Of a stretch of DNA of 64,000 nt, positions 61,622 to 64,000 are shown one piece after another. The stretch covers positions 14,184,106 through 14,248,105 of the forward strand of contig NC_045141.1 of the NCBI RefSeq assembly GCF_008831285.2, written 5' to 3'. This DNA is from Nymphaea colorata. Taxonomy: Eukaryota; Streptophyta; Magnoliopsida; Nymphaeales; Nymphaeaceae. The position numbers and the translations under genes were made by a program. The notes below the pieces were generated by a model, which saw only the letters and a program-made list of their open reading frames with translations, was not told the DNA's origin and ran no database searches. How positions within the stretch are numbered: the first letter of the stretch is position 1; every line of letters starts with the position of its first letter.

Positions 61622-62753
61622 ATGGACGTGCCATCTGAAAGGGTATGTTTCCCTGCTGCTCTTTGCCTTTGTCACAATGTTTCTGATATCCTTGCACATC
61701 TCCAACTATGAAATCCAATTTCAGTAATAAGTTCTCCAAAACCTGTGATAATATTAGAGAATGTCCAAGGGCAAATGGTCACATGTCCACAATACGCTTG
61801 TGGGCTTACCGTGGGATTTTTTCCATATTTTCTGAAAGAAACGAAATAAAAAAACTGCACCTTCCTTTTCCTGTGTTTTAACACAATTTTGTTTGAGAAG
61901 GATTTTCAGTCTGTTTTTTGGTAACCCTTAGAGATTCTTGGGACCATTATGTTTGCTCAATTCATTTATTGAATAGGCGATTCTTAGGACATGCAAGCTC
62001 TTTATATTTGTATCTGGCTTTTGCATGCAGAGATGCGTAACATTTTCTTCATCAGTTGAATCTGGTATTTTAGGACCTCTTCCATCTATCAAAGATCATA
62101 CTGGCAATCATACAGTACTTCAAAACGACCGTCATTCATATTGTAATTATGGTGCCAACTATCCAATATTCACAAGTCATTCACAGCGTGATCGCCGTTG
62201 GTGGTTATCAAGAAGAATATCAGGTGATAGTTTTGGTATGTTAAACTCATGGCGCAGGAGTACTAATCCTTTGCCTTATAATGCAATGCCTCTAGTGCAT
62301 ACTAGAAGCAACTTCATACCAACGTCTGCATGCCATCAAGGTATTCCTTTCCCCAATATGGTTCCGTCCTTGTTATCATAATTCAGCCCTTAGAATTTAT
62401 CTACTCAGCTTATAGCCTTATTCTAGCGGTTGAACGCCTTTCCTACTTGCAAATTTTGTACAGTGGGTAATTACAGATCTTATAGACCAGAGAGAATTGA
62501 AGCGGTTGACTTGCCTGGTGATCCACCTATGTCCATTACACTGGGGAGCACTTGTGGGTTATGCCAAGAGCTTCTAACAGATAGCTCACCACTTTGTCAG
62601 GAGCTCTTGACCTCCACCGATGTTTCAGTTGTTGCAGTTTTAGTTTGTGGCCATTTCTATCATGCAGACTGTTTAGAGGGCAAAACCTCGGAGGCACATA
62701 AACGGGATCCTCCGTGTCCAGTATGCTTCTTCAAGAGTACTGATGCAGTGTGA
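61622..62753 (+). CDS. RING-H2 zinc-finger protein, probable E3 ubiquitin ligase, 206 aa
   Basis: Three coding exons: 61622-61642 (MDVPSER), 62031-62340 and 62464-62753. They total 621 nt, phases 0 and 1, GT-AG introns. The C-terminal RING has zinc ligands C141, C144, C172, H174, H177, C180, C195 and C198 (CGLC...CGHFYHADC...CPVC), the C3H2C3 arrangement of RING-H2. RING domains bind E2 enzymes and direct ubiquitin transfer. No membrane segment is evident. The N-terminal half is basic and Ser/Arg-rich (RRWWLSRRISGDSF, SWRRSTNP), without a domain I recognise. Between ligand pairs 1 and 2, LCQELLTDSSP is followed by LCQELLTSTD, an apparent duplication of about 11 residues that places an extra Cys at 155. 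Substrates are unknown. The start is the only ATG before the first splice site, close to a leader acceptor. Confidence 0.87.
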
Positions 62754-63187
62754 CTGTTTGTTAATATCAATATCAGAACATGATTGTCTTACAAAATTGC
62801 AAGGCTCCTTCAGAAAGGAGAAGAGGGAATTTTGCCTGGCACTTCTTATGGAGAAAATGAATTCCAAGCCCATAATTTAAGATGCACTCAAGGCACATGT
62901 TCCTACTAAACAGTACATATACACTATCGATGTTAATCAGGTTCACTGGATATCCAAGAAATTGCTTATTTTGTTTGGGTTGACCCAAATTGCAAAGGAG
63001 AGAGAGAGAGAGAGAGTCTCTCTTTAACAATATGAAAATGCCCATATATTTGAAGGGCTTCTGATAACCTGTGCTCACAAAATAAATGAATCAAATGCCT
63101 TCATTTTATATATATATATCGGAATTCATATTTTTTTCTCTTTGTTTTTCTCTCATAGATATAGTTAAAGTCATTATTCAATTTTCT

Positions 63188-63227
<40 letters not shown>

Positions 63228-64000
63228 AGACATCTAGTTTTAATGGGAAAAGAATAAAAAAAAGAATTTAGATTGGTAACGCTTGATTATTAAAATATAT
63301 TAAAAGTTAGAGTTATCTTTACAAATGAATTAAAACAATTTAATAAATTATGGAGTAGCAATGACCAAGCTTTTATATACATATAAGAGAGAGAGAGAGA
63401 TTTTAAACATATAGACACATATTCTGCTTGTTTGTACTCATAAAAACATGGATTACTATGTAAAAAAAATGTTAAAATGTAACAAAAAAATGAAAAAATT
63501 GAGTCAACCTTGTCCAAACCGTGTCACCTACTCGATCTTTTGTCTAGCCTTCTCGATATGGGGCCGTTTTAGGAGTGTTTACGTGACACAGATTAATCCG
63601 CAGATATTGGGAACGAGAAAGATTGCTCAACACCATTTATTCACAAGAACGACATAGTTCCGGATTTTTATTTTTATTATTCAAAAATCAATGCTTGAAA
63701 ATGCATCATTTCTTAAGCTAAAATTGATTTTTTTATTCAATAAGAAAACCACAAGAAGAGTGGCTTTTTGGGTTTTGGATTGCATTAAACACATTTCTTA
63801 ATGGAGTATAAACCTCAAAATAAAGATCATTAACGAACACATGTACCACATATATATATATATATATATACACACACAATTAATTGATATGCTAGTCTTA
63901 ATTTTGCACCTCAATCTCGTAAGAATCGGTCTAAATCAAATCGAATTGTTGGCAAGTCAGTTAGATTAACAAATCCTTTGAATGTATCATACCCAGCATA
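62754..64000. other. 3' flank of the RING gene, microsatellite rich
   Basis: No gene was recognised. Simple repeats: GA near 62999-63016, TA at 63190-63225, GA near 63387-63400, and AT/AC near 63850-63880. The remainder is AT-rich and featureless to me. Confidence 0.6.

Overview
The window is nuclear DNA of a flowering plant. The genes are intron-rich, intergenic DNA is AT-rich and full of short transposon relics, and every recognised product has a plant form (plastid PHT4 carrier, vacuolar H+-pyrophosphatase, PIG-M, RMC1). I cannot fix the lineage from the sequence alone. All exon models below were built by eye from splice sites, reading-frame phase and remembered family conservation. No alignment was run.

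Layout, left to right. (1) 997-3263, minus: first three coding exons of a PHT4 plastid anion/phosphate transporter; the rest lies beyond position 1. (2) 5320-9741, minus: complete six-exon gene for a 175-residue calcineurin-B-like EF-hand protein, with an LTR-retrotransposon fragment in its fourth coding intron. (3) 10081-18878: gene-poor, with tandem duplications, MITE-like elements and a tRNA-derived SINE. (4) 18879-23737, minus: complete eight-exon type I vacuolar H+-pyrophosphatase, 767 residues, with one GC-AG intron. (5) 23738-32952: gene-poor, rich in foldback elements and short two-copy tandem duplications. (6) 32953-40229, minus: eleven-coding-exon RMC1 (Mic1) homologue, 781 residues. 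(7) 40591-44401, minus: a 58-residue twin-CX9C protein (NDUFAF8 type), split by a 3.6 kb intron that holds a 1.1 kb hAT-like element. It lies directly upstream of RMC1 and may share its transcript. (8) 45301-51640: intergenic DNA and possible leader of the next gene, including an unrecognised spliced coding-like pair. (9) 51688-55974, plus: four-coding-exon PIG-M/PNT1, the GPI mannosyltransferase I catalytic subunit, 446 residues. (10) 61622-62753, plus: 206-residue RING-H2 protein, probably with a distant leader exon near 58.8-59.1 kb.

The genes are ordinary housekeeping functions: plastid transport, calcium sensing, vacuolar proton pumping, Rab7 activation and late endosome traffic, complex I assembly, GPI-anchor synthesis and ubiquitin ligation. 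They do not form a pathway. The best leads are the NDUFAF8-RMC1 tandem as a possible two-cistron transcript, a 63-bp in-frame tandem duplication that doubles the last 3' splice site of PIG-M, the GC-AG intron in the proton pump, a roughly 55-bp near-perfect hairpin inside the hAT-like element, and a window-wide excess of two-copy tandem duplications of 24-89 bp. I saw no prokaryote-style system, CRISPR array or biosynthetic cluster.
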